Part shown: positions 52,048 through 61,483 of the stretch, in pieces
Layout: every line of letters begins with the position of its first letter
Numbering within the stretch: the first letter of the stretch is position 1
Origin: Pirellulales bacterium
Lineage (GTDB): Bacteria > Planctomycetota > Planctomycetia > Pirellulales > JAEUIK01
Direction: 5' to 3'
Assembly: GCA_019636335.1 (NCBI GenBank)
Contig: JAHBXR010000002.1
Location: 62,001 to 126,000, forward strand
DNA: 64,000 bases
The notes under the pieces: generated by a model
Seen by the model: only the letters and a program-made list of their open reading frames with translations
Told to the model about the DNA's origin: nothing
The model's database searches: none
Position numbers and translations under genes: made by a program

Positions 52048-54198
52048 CTACTTCGCAGGTTCCGTTTCACTGGCAACCGGTCGATAGAACCGATTCGACA
52101 GCCAGAATTCGGCGGCCAGCACGACGGCCACGAGCCCCATCAACCAGCCATACAGTTCGCGACCGACGCGTCCCGCGCTCAACTGGCGATCGATCTCCTC
52201 GCGATCGCGCACCAGTTGAAAGCCCGACTCGCCGAACGTCACCGCCAGCTCCGCGTCGTCCATGCGCCGCAATGACGTGGTTGTCGCCGGCAGGTTCACG
52301 CTGAATCCGGTGGACATGCCCTCTTCGTCGCCGCCGGCGCGAATCTGGTACTGCCCGGGCGTAGCGGTCGCGGTGATGATTACGGCCTCGCGCTCGGGAT
52401 CGATGCTCTGACGAAATTCATCCCCCTGCGGCGTGCTGAGCACCGCGCTCGCCAGGCCACGTCGCGCGACCGGGATCACCACGGTTTGCCCGCTCACGTA
52501 GTTCAATCGCGCGGCGTGGCTGCCCACCAGATAAAGAGTCGACTCATTGGCCAGCATCACGAAGGGCCAGGCGTCGATGCCGCTCGGCAATTGATTCCAC
52601 GCATCGGCCGTCGGAGGGTCGGAGATCGGCGTCGTCATGACCAACACGCGGCCGCGGCCGACCGGTCGTTCGACGAGCGCCGCGCCGCCATCGGCGTAAC
52701 GCGCCAACACGCTCGCGTCGGCAACGAGCGGCCCTAACTCCCAGTAGTGATGCACGGGAAACTGCGACCAGGGGATGCCCGACACGTCGCGAAACTTCGA
52801 CCACAGCGGATGCACGAACTGCTCGTCGGGCAGAAAGTGCGTCTCGCGGTCGACGACCTTCGCGAGCTTGCCGGGCAGCAGGTCTTGGGCCGCCCCCTCG
52901 TTGAACCCCGCCGAGGCCGCCGCGTTGCGCCCCAGGAAGATCGCCACACCACCACCTTCCGCCGCGTAGATCGCCAGCTTCTGCCAGGCATCGGCCGACA
53001 GCGACGGCGGATCGACCAGGCAGATCGCGGCATAGCGCTTGAAGTCCTGCTCCGCTAGTTGATCGCTGGCGATGGTCGTGCAGTTGAACCGCGCCGTGCC
53101 GTTGCGCCGGAAGCTCTCGGGCGCCAGAGCCTCGGCGAGATAGAGCGAGTGCAAATCCACCGGGGGCGAGGCGGCGATCAATACATTCCAGGCCGGCAAC
53201 GCCTCGATCGTAAAGTAACGCGCGTCGTCGATCGCCAGTCCATCTTCTCCCACGATCCGCACGAAGCCTTGATGCGTCCCCTCGGCCAGCCCCGACAACG
53301 GGAACTCTACCTCGCGCGAATCGCCATCCGCCAGTTGCACCACCTCTTGGCTGCGCTTCTGCGGCTTGCCGTCGACGTCCAGGACGTACAACTCCACGCC
53401 GCGCTCGCCGGCCGATCCTTCGAGCGAGACGCTCGTCGTCACGCGCGCCGTGCTGTGCCGCGCGATCGTATCGCTCGAGAGTCGAATCTCTCCCAAGGCA
53501 AAGTTTTGCGGCTCCTGCACGCCGACGTCGATCAGGTAGAAGCCGGCATCGCCGAGCGATTCCATCCGTTCGGCCCAGGGCTTGCGATCGTCCTGCGGCC
53601 AGGCGTTTCGCGCCAGATCGGTAAAGACGTAAAGCTCCTTGCGATCCTTGTCGCTTTCGGTCAGCAGCCGCAGCCCTTCGTCCATCAACTCCGCCAGGGG
53701 ACGCGTCGTCGGATGCGTATCGAGCCGCTCGACGCGTTGCTTGGCCGAGCCCAGATCGACCTGGTACACGGCCGTGCCCGTCGTGCCATCGACCACCGCC
53801 ACCTGGCTCCCCTCGGGCAGTTGGCTCAAGAGCCACAGCGCCTGTTGCCGCGCTTCCTCAAGCCGCGTGCGATTGTCGCGGCGGTACTGCATGCGGGGAC
53901 TGGTGTCGAAGATCATCACGGCCGCCACCGGGGCCTCGCGCCCGGCGATCCCCCCCGACATCTTCAGGCTGGGACGCGCCAGCGCCAGGGCCAGCAGGCA
54001 GATGGCCGCCACCCGCGCCGCCAGCAGCAGCAACTGCCGCCAGCGCAGACGCCGCTGGTTCGCCTCGCGCCGCTTCTTGACGAAACGCAGCGCCGGGAAC
54101 TCGAGGTGCCGCGGCTTCTGCTTCAGCACCAGGTGCAAGATGATCGGCACCGCCGCCAGGGCCACGCCCGCCAGAAGTGCCGGATTGACGAAGTCCAT
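52048..54198 (-). CDS. BatA-type membrane protein with VWA domain
   Basis: A 716-residue protein: N-terminal BatA-like part (ALLAGVALAAVPIILHLVLK then HLEFPALRFVKKRREANQRR), a second helix, then a VWA domain whose MIDAS is FDTSPRM, so the DxSxS motif is changed to DTSPR. A central glutamine amidotransferase-like region (YWELGPLVADASVLARYADG) and a closing membrane helix (LYGWLMGLVAVVLAAEFWLS) follow. It is the third gene of the operon and starts 12 bp after DUF58. MoxR-type ATPases act together with such proteins, probably in metal-dependent assembly or stress tolerance. Confidence 0.85.
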   Translation of the reverse strand: MDFVNPALLAGVALAAVPIILHLVLKQKPRHLEFPALRFVKKRREANQRRLRWRQLLLLAARVAAICLLALALARPSLKMSGGIAGREAPVAAVMIFDTSPRMQYRRDNRTRLEEARQQALWLLSQLPEGSQVAVVDGTTGTAVYQVDLGSAKQRVERLDTHPTTRPLAELMDEGLRLLTESDKDRKELYVFTDLARNAWPQDDRKPWAERMESLGDAGFYLIDVGVQEPQNFALGEIRLSSDTIARHSTARVTTSVSLEGSAGERGVELYVLDVDGKPQKRSQEVVQLADGDSREVEFPLSGLAEGTHQGFVRIVGEDGLAIDDARYFTIEALPAWNVLIAASPPVDLHSLYLAEALAPESFRRNGTARFNCTTIASDQLAEQDFKRYAAICLVDPPSLSADAWQKLAIYAAEGGGVAIFLGRNAAASAGFNEGAAQDLLPGKLAKVVDRETHFLPDEQFVHPLWSKFRDVSGIPWSQFPVHHYWELGPLVADASVLARYADGGAALVERPVGRGRVLVMTTPISDPPTADAWNQLPSGIDAWPFVMLANESTLYLVGSHAARLNYVSGQTVVIPVARRGLASAVLSTPQGDEFRQSIDPEREAVIITATATPGQYQIRAGGDEEGMSTGFSVNLPATTTSLRRMDDAELAVTFGESGFQLVRDREEIDRQLSAGRVGRELYGWLMGLVAVVLAAEFWLSNRFYRPVASETEPAK

Positions 54199-54210
54199 GG
54201 CGCTGCCTCG

Positions 54211-55107
54211 CTAACCCCGTGCCCGGCGACTCATGAGGTACTCGGTCAGCGCCTTGTCGAACTGCATGCTCGTGTCGAGCGGCACGTAGTCGATGCCGAT
54301 GCGAGAACATTCACGCCGGTAGCGTTCGCGGAACTCCTCGAGCTCGGCCAGGTAATCCTCGCGAAAATTCGCCGCGTCCACGCGCAGCGTCTCCTCGCTC
54401 TCGGGCTCCTCGAGCTCCACCATCCCGTCGAAGGGGAAATGCACCTCGGCCTCGTCCAGCACGTGGAACAGAATCACATCGTGGCCGCCATGCCGCAGTC
54501 GGCGCAGGCTCGAGATGACCTCGTCCGGTTCCGCCAGCAGATCGGTGAACACCATCAGCAGGCTGCGATGCCGCAGCATGGCGGCGATCTGCGTCAGGCT
54601 GCGGGCGATGCCGGTCTGCCCGTCGGGCTTCAAGCGGCTGAGGTGCGACAGTACGTTCCCCAACTGGGTGCGCTTCGAGCGCGGCGGCAGGCAGTCGCGC
54701 ACCTTCTCGTCGAACGTGATCAGTCCCACGGGGTCCTGCTGTAGCACCATCAGGTAGCAGAGCGCCGCCGCGAGACAGATCGAATAGTCGAACTTGGTCA
54801 GATCCTGCCGATGCGTGTAGTCCATCGAGCGGCTGAGGTCCATCACCAGGTAGCCGGTGATGTTCGTCTCGGCCTCGAACTTCTTCACGTAGTACTTGTC
54901 GGTCTTGGCGTAGACGAGCCAGTCGATGTCTTCGGGGTCGTCTCCCGGCGTGTATTTACGGTGCTCGCTGAACTCGACCGAGAAGCCGTGGAAGGGGCTG
55001 GCGTGCAGCCCCTGGAGAAACCCTTTCACGATGAACTGCGCGCGCAGATCCAGCCGCGCAATGCGCTGCGCTACTTCGGGCTTCAGATAGGTTTCGGCAG
55101 TCGTCAT
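54211..55107 (-). CDS. DUF58 protein with VWA domain
   Basis: A 298-residue protein of the DUF58 family. The signature FSEHRKYTPGDDPEDIDWL is present, followed by a VWA domain with MIDAS DLSRSMD (DxSxS intact) and TDLLAEPDEV. The family works with MoxR ATPases, which act as chaperones for the VWA partner. No signal peptide is present; it acts on the cytoplasmic side. It lies 49 bp downstream of the MoxR gene and 12 bp before the BatA-type gene. Confidence 0.92.
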   Translation of the reverse strand: MTTAETYLKPEVAQRIARLDLRAQFIVKGFLQGLHASPFHGFSVEFSEHRKYTPGDDPEDIDWLVYAKTDKYYVKKFEAETNITGYLVMDLSRSMDYTHRQDLTKFDYSICLAAALCYLMVLQQDPVGLITFDEKVRDCLPPRSKRTQLGNVLSHLSRLKPDGQTGIARSLTQIAAMLRHRSLLMVFTDLLAEPDEVISSLRRLRHGGHDVILFHVLDEAEVHFPFDGMVELEEPESEETLRVDAANFREDYLAELEEFRERYRRECSRIGIDYVPLDTSMQFDKALTEYLMSRRARG

Positions 55108-55156
55108 GGCCGTTGCGGCCGACTTGAGAAGGGAGAAGGGAATGCCGTGCGGCCGC

Positions 55157-56176
55157 TCAAGTCTCGAACTTGGGGATCTCGGGAGTGGCGATCTCTTTCA
55201 GCAGCCGCAGCACCACGTCGTCGGTCGAAAGCCCCTCGGCCTGTGCCTGGAAGTTCGTGCTCAGGCGGTGGCGCAACACGGGCACCGCCACCTTGCGCAC
55301 GTCCTCGATCGAGACGGAGAAGCGGCCGTCCATCGCCGCCAGCGCCTTCCCCCCCTGAATCAGGAACTGCCCGGCTCGCGGACCCGCCCCCCAGTCCACC
55401 ATCTCGCGGACGAAGGCAGGAGCCGAAGCGTCCTTCGGACGTGTGGCACGTACCAGTCGAGACACGTATTTAATGATGTACTCGCTGACCGCCACCGAGT
55501 TCACCAGCTTCTGTACGTTCAAAATGGCCCGGCCGGACAAGACTTTGCGGATTTCCGGGCGCTCCCCCCGGGTCGTCGCCGCCAGGATCTGCTCTTCCTC
55601 GCTTTGAGTGGGGTAGTCGACCTTGATATTGAACATGAAGCGGTCGAGCTGCGCCTCGGGTAGGGGGTACGTCCCTTCCTGCTCGATCGGATTCTGCGTG
55701 GCAATCGTAAAGAACGGATCGGGCAGCGACATCGTCTGCTGGCCGACCGTCACCTCGCGCTCCTGCATCGCCTGCAGCAAGGCCGCCTGCGTCTTGGGGG
55801 GCGTGCGGTTGATTTCGTCCGCCAGCAAGATGTTCGTAAAGACCGGCCCCTCCACGAAACGAAAATTTCGCCGGCCGTGATCGTCCTCTTCGAGCACGTT
55901 CGTGCCCGTAATGTCCGAGGGCATCAGGTCGGGCGTGAACTGAATCCGCTTGAACTCGATGTCCAGGAGCCGTGCCAGCGTGCTGACCATCAAAGTCTTC
56001 GCCAGCCCGGGCACACCGACGAGCAGACAATGACCCCGCGTGAAAATCGCCGCAAAGATTTGTTCGACCACCTCGTCCTGGCCGACGATGACTTTCTTAA
56101 GCTCGTCGCGCATCAATTGACGATGTTGCGCGAACTCTTGCAGGACGTCGCCGAGGCTGCGGGGCTTGGTGGCCAA
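55157..56176 (-). CDS. MoxR-family AAA+ ATPase
   Basis: A 339-residue AAA+ protein. Walker A is LLVGVPGLAKT, Walker B is LLADEINRTPPKTQAALLQA, and sensor and lid segments follow (ATQNPIEQEGTYPLPEAQLD with RF). It acts as a chaperone on VWA-domain proteins encoded beside it. The first codon is TTG 56176 with AAGGAA nine bases upstream. It is the first gene of the operon and is divergent from the DUF4159 protein, so a shared regulatory region at 56177-56375 is likely. Confidence 0.94.
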   Translation of the reverse strand: MATKPRSLGDVLQEFAQHRQLMRDELKKVIVGQDEVVEQIFAAIFTRGHCLLVGVPGLAKTLMVSTLARLLDIEFKRIQFTPDLMPSDITGTNVLEEDDHGRRNFRFVEGPVFTNILLADEINRTPPKTQAALLQAMQEREVTVGQQTMSLPDPFFTIATQNPIEQEGTYPLPEAQLDRFMFNIKVDYPTQSEEEQILAATTRGERPEIRKVLSGRAILNVQKLVNSVAVSEYIIKYVSRLVRATRPKDASAPAFVREMVDWGAGPRAGQFLIQGGKALAAMDGRFSVSIEDVRKVAVPVLRHRLSTNFQAQAEGLSTDDVVLRLLKEIATPEIPKFET

Positions 56177-56375
56177 ACGAACGTTTCCTTCGCACTGATG
56201 CCTTGCACATGGGAAAGTCGGGTTCCGGCGCCGCGATCCCAGGCCGGGGCGCTTGGTCGCCCCCAGGCCGTCCGCTTAGAATGGCGCTCGACTAGCGCCG
56301 TCAACTCTACATTCTATCGGTCACTTCTCGGGCCAGCAACGCGGCCGGCCTTCCGTTAAAGGCTGCGGCAAGCTC

Positions 56376-58739
56376 ATGATGCAACACGTCCGACGCACGT
56401 TCGGCGCCGCGACTCGCTCGCGAGTACGGCTCGCCGTGCGCTCGTCGATCGTGTTGCTCCTCGCCTGCCTGACGTCCCTGGCGCCCACGTCCGTCCAGGC
56501 CGACGTTTCGGCCGAGCAGGTCAAGCGCGCCATCGATCGGGGCATCTCATTTCTACGGCGCGAACAGCGCACCGATGGAACCTGGCCCGACTTTACCGGC
56601 TATGACGATGGTGTCACCTCGCTCTGCGTGCTGGCCCTGGTCAATGCCGGCGTGCCGGCCGACGACCCGCAAATTCAGCGTGCCCTGCAACACCTGCGCG
56701 ACGCCCGCCCCAAGATGAACTACGCCGTGGCCCTGCAGACGATGGCCCTCTGCGCAGCGCAGCCCAAGCGCGACATGGCCCTGATTCGCGAGAACGTGAA
56801 ATGGTTCGAGACGAATCAATTGAAGCTCGGGCGCAACAAGGGGGGCTGGTCCTACCCGCGCGGCGGCGGCGACAATTCGAACACGCAGTTCGCCCTGCTC
56901 GCCCTGCACGAGGCCGAACGCGTCGGCGTCCCCGTCAGCGATAACACCTGGCGCCTGGCCCTGGCCCACTGGGTCGACACCCAGAACAAGGATGGCTCGT
57001 GGGGGTACACGCCCGGCGAGGCGGGCACCGGCAGCATGACCTCGGCCGGCATCTCCTCGGTCGTCATCGCCAGCGGCCGCTTGAACGAGCCCGACGTGCA
57101 ACTCCTCGGCGGGCAGGTGCGCTGCTGCGGAGATCAGGCCTCGAGCGCCGTCGTCGACAATGCCCTGAACTGGCTCGGACGCAACTTCAGCGTGCGGACG
57201 AACTCGGGCCGCGGCAATACCTGGCTGCTCTACAACCTGTACGGCATCGAACGAGTCGGCCGCCTCACCGCGCGGCGCTTCATCGGCGAGCACGACTGGT
57301 ATCGCGAAGGGGTCGCCATGCTCGTCGAGACGCAAGATCAACTCTCCGGCTTCTGGAAGAACGAGTCGCACGGCGAGAGCGATCCCCGTGTGGCCACCAG
57401 CCTGGCGCTGTTGTTCCTCTCGAAGGGGCGACGTCCCGTCATCGCGGGCAAGCTCGCTCACGGTCCCGACAACGACTGGAACCACCACCGCGCGGACATC
57501 GCCAATCTCACCACCTATGTCGAGAAGCGGTGGCAGCGCGACCTGACGTGGCAGATCATCAGTCCGCAGGCGGCCACCGTCGACGACCTGCTGCAGACGC
57601 CGGTGCTCTACATCAGCGGGCGCGAGGCGCCGCAGTTCAACGACGAAGAGACGCTGCGCCTGCGCGAGTACGTGAATCAGGGCGGGTTTATTTTCGCCGT
57701 CGCTTGTTGCGATGAGAGCGGCGGCTTCGACCAGGGCTTTCGGCAACTCATGGAGCGTGTTTTCCCCGAGGCCGAATACCGTCTGCGGCTGCTGCCGCCG
57801 GAGCATCCCATCTGGCACGCCGAAGAGCCGATCGACGCGGCGCACGTCGCGCCGTTGTGGGGCATCGACGTCGGTTGCCGCACGAGCGTCGTCTACTCCC
57901 CGCAGGATCTCTCCTGCCTGTGGGAGCTATCCGGCCCGCAGCGCACCGCGGCCTTGCCCCCCGATGTGCTCGTCAACGTGACCGCGGCCAACTCGATCGG
58001 CGCGAATGTGCTCGCTTACGCGACGAATCGCGAGGTGAAGTACAAATACGAGATCACGCCGCTGGCCAGCGCCAATCAGAATCCACAAGATCCGCTCGAT
58101 CGCGCCCGGCTCGAGATCGCCAAGCTGCGCCACACCGGCGGCTGGGACACCGCCCCCCGCGCGCTCATCAACCTGCAAGAGGCGCTCGCTCGCGAGGCGG
58201 GCGTGCGCACCAGTACCGATCGGCACGACGTCGCGCTCGCCGATCCGCAGTTGTTCGCCTATCCGATTCTCTTCATGCACGGACGCAACGACTTCCGCCT
58301 CTCGGCCGCCGAACGGAGCCATCTACGCGAGTTCGTCGAACGGGGCGGGTTCTTGCTGGCCGACAGCGTGTGCGGCAGCGAGGCCTTCACGCGCGCGTTC
58401 CAGCGCGAGATGGCGGCGACCTTCCCCGAAACGCCCCTCGCGCCGATCCCCGCCAACGATCCGCTTCTGACGGCGGCCTTCGGCGGCTTCGACCTGAAGA
58501 CGGTCACGCGGCGACAGCCGCGCCGTGCCGAGGCCGACAAGCCGATCACGGTCGAGCTGCGAATTGTCCCCCCCGAATTGCAAGGGATCAAAGTCGGGGA
58601 CCGCTGGGGCGTCGTCTTTTCGCCCTACGATCTAAGCTGCGCGCTCGAGCGCCAGGAATCGCTGCAATGCGCCGGCTACACGCGCGAGGATGCCGCCCGC
58701 ATCGCCATCAACGCCATGCTCTACGGTCTGCAGCAGTAG
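56376..58739 (+). CDS. Exported toroid-repeat protein with two DUF4159 domains
   Basis: A 787-residue protein with a signal peptide (SSIVLLLACLTSLAPTSVQA). Residues 45-330 are prenyltransferase/squalene cyclase-like alpha/alpha repeats with Trp/Gly turns (SFLRREQRTDGTWPDF, WSYPRGGGDNSNTQFALLA, DGSWGYTPGEAG). Residues about 395-540 and 585-787 are each a DUF4159 domain (VLYISGREAPQFNDEETLRL, YVNQGGFIFAVACCDESGG; ILFMHGRNDFRLSAAERSHL, FVERGGFLLADSVCGSE). The activity is unknown. It is divergent from the MoxR operon, and in planctomycetes both often lie together. Confidence 0.85.
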   Translation: MMQHVRRTFGAATRSRVRLAVRSSIVLLLACLTSLAPTSVQADVSAEQVKRAIDRGISFLRREQRTDGTWPDFTGYDDGVTSLCVLALVNAGVPADDPQIQRALQHLRDARPKMNYAVALQTMALCAAQPKRDMALIRENVKWFETNQLKLGRNKGGWSYPRGGGDNSNTQFALLALHEAERVGVPVSDNTWRLALAHWVDTQNKDGSWGYTPGEAGTGSMTSAGISSVVIASGRLNEPDVQLLGGQVRCCGDQASSAVVDNALNWLGRNFSVRTNSGRGNTWLLYNLYGIERVGRLTARRFIGEHDWYREGVAMLVETQDQLSGFWKNESHGESDPRVATSLALLFLSKGRRPVIAGKLAHGPDNDWNHHRADIANLTTYVEKRWQRDLTWQIISPQAATVDDLLQTPVLYISGREAPQFNDEETLRLREYVNQGGFIFAVACCDESGGFDQGFRQLMERVFPEAEYRLRLLPPEHPIWHAEEPIDAAHVAPLWGIDVGCRTSVVYSPQDLSCLWELSGPQRTAALPPDVLVNVTAANSIGANVLAYATNREVKYKYEITPLASANQNPQDPLDRARLEIAKLRHTGGWDTAPRALINLQEALAREAGVRTSTDRHDVALADPQLFAYPILFMHGRNDFRLSAAERSHLREFVERGGFLLADSVCGSEAFTRAFQREMAATFPETPLAPIPANDPLLTAAFGGFDLKTVTRRQPRRAEADKPITVELRIVPPELQGIKVGDRWGVVFSPYDLSCALERQESLQCAGYTREDAARIAINAMLYGLQQ

Positions 58740-58768
58740 TACGCCCGCGCGACGTCGCGTACCCGGGG

Positions 58769-59170
58769 CTAGAGAACCGACTTCCACCAGTCGAGCAGGA
58801 TGCCCAGCCGGTGGACGAAGACGATTCCGCCCACCAGCGCCGCGCCAAACGAGGCCACCAGCACGGCCCCCGCGGCAATATCGAGTGCCTCGCCGATTTG
58901 CGGATCGTGTCGCGTGTTGAGCGATTTGACGAGCAACTCGATCGAGGTGTTCAGCAACTCCGTCACGAGCACCACGGCGATGGCCAGCAGCACCAGGCAC
59001 CACTCGACGAGCCCGATCTCGAAGATCGCCCCGGCGGCGATCACCAGCGCCGCGGTAAAGAGATGGATCGTGAAGTTGCTTTCGCGACGAATGCCGCGCC
59101 GCGTGCCACGCAAGGAGTCGCGGAATTTAAGGCGCCACGAACGGGGCGTGCGGGTGCGAGCTTCTGGCAT
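58769..59170 (-). CDS. dgkA: Diacylglycerol kinase
   Basis: A 133-residue membrane enzyme that phosphorylates diacylglycerol (or undecaprenol). It has the DgkA pattern: an amphipathic N-terminus (RDSLRGTRRGIRRESNFTIH), three transmembrane helices and the active-site segment VTELLNTSIELLVKSLN with the conserved Glu, then DIAAGAVLVASFGAALVGG. ATG 59170 starts the conserved region closely; the longer frame is unneeded. It lies alone between the DUF4159 gene and the efflux protein gene. Confidence 0.92.
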   Translation of the reverse strand: MPEARTRTPRSWRLKFRDSLRGTRRGIRRESNFTIHLFTAALVIAAGAIFEIGLVEWCLVLLAIAVVLVTELLNTSIELLVKSLNTRHDPQIGEALDIAAGAVLVASFGAALVGGIVFVHRLGILLDWWKSVL

Positions 59171-59309
59171 GAGTCTCGTGCGTCGTGAGGGGCGATGCGA
59201 CGCCGCCACTGTACGCTTTTCGTCCTGCTAGGGCACGACCGATCTGCCCACTCCGCGCGCCCGCAGCTAGCATGCTGCCAGCCAGCAAAGTAGCGACGCT
59301 TCTCGGACA

Positions 59310-61097
59310 CTACCAGACGTGCGACGGCGGAAGAGGCCGAGCGGCCACAGGGGGCAAGATCGCCGGGGCCTGGCCGCTCATCCCAGCACCCACTGGCGCA
59401 AGGGGGGCGGGCGGCGGCAGGGGCACATAAGCGGCGGTTGGCGCCACCGTTGGTGCGGGACGCTGGATGGCCGCCGGAGCCGCACCCGCCGGCAACGGTG
59501 GGGCAGGCACCCCCGGGGCATTCGGCGTCGGCGCAGGCAGATTCGGCAGTGGCGCGGGCAGAGGCACCCCCTCGTGTCCCTGGGGAGGAGCCGGCACCCC
59601 CTCTGGCGGCGTGGCGGCGCCGTCAGCCCCCACCACGTATCCTGGTGGAGCGAGGCGAATCTGCCAGCCACCCCCCAGCGCGCGATACACGGCCACCAGC
59701 CCCTGCGCAATGTTGCCCCGCGACTGGGCCAGCGAGTCTTGCTGCTGCACGAGATTCTGCTCGAGCAGCGCCACGCGGTTGAAATCGACGATCCCCCCCT
59801 TGTACTGCACGATCGCGATCCGCACGGCCTTGTCGGCCGCATCGACGCTCACGGCGAGTGCTTGGGCCTCTTGTTGCGATTTCAAGAACGCGATCAGCCC
59901 GTTCTCCACCTCGGCGCCCGCCGACAGCACGGTGCTCTGGTAGAGCAGAATCGTCGACTGCAGCCGCGCGTCGTGGTAACGAATGTTATTCAGCAACCGG
60001 CCGTAGTTCAGAATGTTCCACTGGAAGCTCGGTCCGATCGCCCCCACCATCGAATTGCCGCCAAACAGATTGTTCGTGTTCTCGGCCGCTACGCCGATCG
60101 TGCCCGTCACCGCGATGTGAGGATACAGCTCGGCTTCGGCTACGCCGACGCGGGCACATTGCGCGGAGACTTCGCGCTCGGCGCGGCGGATATCGGGCCG
60201 GCGCGCGAGCAGATCGGCTGGAATGCCCACCGCCACCGAGATCGGCGCGGTCGGAATCGGCGCGGGGCCCAGCATGGCCGCCAGATCCGCCGGCGGAATC
60301 CCCAACAGCACGCAAATGGCGTTGTTCGACTGGCGAATCTGGATCTCGATCTGCGGCACGAGCGACTCGGTTTGTGCGAGATTGCTGCGCGCCTGGTCGA
60401 CGTCCAGCTCGCTCGTCTGACCGCCGCGGAAGCGCGCCTCGGCCAGCTCGAGCGTCTGTCGCTGCAACTCGACGTTGGCCTTCACCAGCGCCAATTGCTG
60501 CTGGAGCACGCGCAGTTGCACGTAGTTCTGCGCCATGTCGGCGACGAGCGTCACGAGCACGTCGTCGTAGTTTTCGACCGACGCGTCGAGATCGGCGTCG
60601 GCCGCCTCGATCGCGCGGCGATAACGGCCCCAGAAGTCCAGCTCCCAGGCCAGATTGAAGCCCCCTTCCCATTGACCGTAGAATCGATCGGGAATGAAGG
60701 ACGAGTTGGCCACCGACTTGCTGATCGCGTTGCGCGAGTAGCCACCAAACATGTCCTGCTGTTGCGGGAAGAACTCTCCCACGGCGATATTGCGCAGCGC
60801 CCGCACCTGCAACACGCGGAACCCCGCTTCGCGCAGCGTCAGGTTCTGCGAATAGGCCTGAGCCACCAGACGATTCAGCACGGGATCGCCAAAGACGGTC
60901 CACCAGGTGCTGATGTCTTCCGCTTGATCGCGAATGCGAATGTCGTCCTTGTCGATCCAGTCCTGCGCCACCGGCGCGCAGGGCTTCTGGTAATTCGGTC
61001 CGACTTTCAGACCGTTCGAGACGTAGTCGCGAAACGAGGTGCAGCCCGAGAACCCGAGCAGCAGCATGGCCAGCACCAGCCTGCCGCCTCGGCGCAC
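59310..61097 (-). CDS. Outer-membrane efflux lipoprotein (TolC/NodT-like)
   Basis: About 595 residues. A lipobox SGC follows the hydrophobic VLAMLLLGF. The mature part begins with TSFRDYVSNGLKVGPNYQKP, as in NodT-type efflux proteins, and contains the tandem outer-membrane efflux protein domains (FNLAWELDFWGRYRRAIEAA, SLAQTESLVPQIEIQIRQSN-type helices). The end is a long Pro/Ala tail of about 90 residues. No pump or adaptor gene lies next to it. The start is uncertain: GTG 61097 gives a short basic signal peptide, while TTG 61181 has a better ribosome site. Confidence 0.88.
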   Translation of the reverse strand: MRRGGRLVLAMLLLGFSGCTSFRDYVSNGLKVGPNYQKPCAPVAQDWIDKDDIRIRDQAEDISTWWTVFGDPVLNRLVAQAYSQNLTLREAGFRVLQVRALRNIAVGEFFPQQQDMFGGYSRNAISKSVANSSFIPDRFYGQWEGGFNLAWELDFWGRYRRAIEAADADLDASVENYDDVLVTLVADMAQNYVQLRVLQQQLALVKANVELQRQTLELAEARFRGGQTSELDVDQARSNLAQTESLVPQIEIQIRQSNNAICVLLGIPPADLAAMLGPAPIPTAPISVAVGIPADLLARRPDIRRAEREVSAQCARVGVAEAELYPHIAVTGTIGVAAENTNNLFGGNSMVGAIGPSFQWNILNYGRLLNNIRYHDARLQSTILLYQSTVLSAGAEVENGLIAFLKSQQEAQALAVSVDAADKAVRIAIVQYKGGIVDFNRVALLEQNLVQQQDSLAQSRGNIAQGLVAVYRALGGGWQIRLAPPGYVVGADGAATPPEGVPAPPQGHEGVPLPAPLPNLPAPTPNAPGVPAPPLPAGAAPAAIQRPAPTVAPTAAYVPLPPPAPLAPVGAGMSGQAPAILPPVAARPLPPSHVW

Positions 61098-61483
61098 GAG
61101 CGTAGCGTCCGCGCGGCGACGGCGTGGACAAACGCGGTCGGCGCGAAAGGAGGCTCCTCTCGGCGCGTGCGTCGAGTTCAAGACGGCTCTCCCTGCCAGT
61201 TGACGCGGCGAATCCCTGCCGCGCGTGTGGGCCTCACGCCGCGCACCAGCCTCGGCGCACGGCGGACCCTGATGTCGGTATCGGCGGGAGCAAGAACGAC
61301 GGTAAAGCCCGACTTGGCGGTCGTCGCCAGACACCAGCAGTGCTGGCAGCGGCAAAGTTTGGCTAATTTGCCCCAGCCTTCTGCGATTATTCTCAGGGCA
61401 ACGTAAGATCAGGTCCTTTGGACAGTGAGCGCATCAACTCTTGAAGCATTCGCGATCGCGCAGTTAGTGCGGGGGCGGCTACC
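61098..61483. other. Gene-free stretch between divergent genes
   Basis: 386 bp between the outer-membrane protein and the rhomboid gene. If TTG 61181 is the true start of the former, the gap shrinks. No other frame with protein-like content or clear promoter was found. Confidence 0.4.

Noticed and set aside
49957..52275. 772-residue plus-strand frame opposite the VWA gene
   Set aside because: It mirrors the VWA/amidotransferase gene; the low-complexity Arg/His/Gln makeup shows no domain.
53059..54744. 561-residue plus-strand frame opposite the BatA-type and DUF58 genes
   Set aside because: It overlaps two real genes antisense and is Arg/His/Gln-rich as an antisense frame would be.
59319..61406. 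695-residue plus-strand frame opposite the efflux gene
   Set aside because: It is antisense to a gene with NodT-like motifs; no family resemblance of its own.
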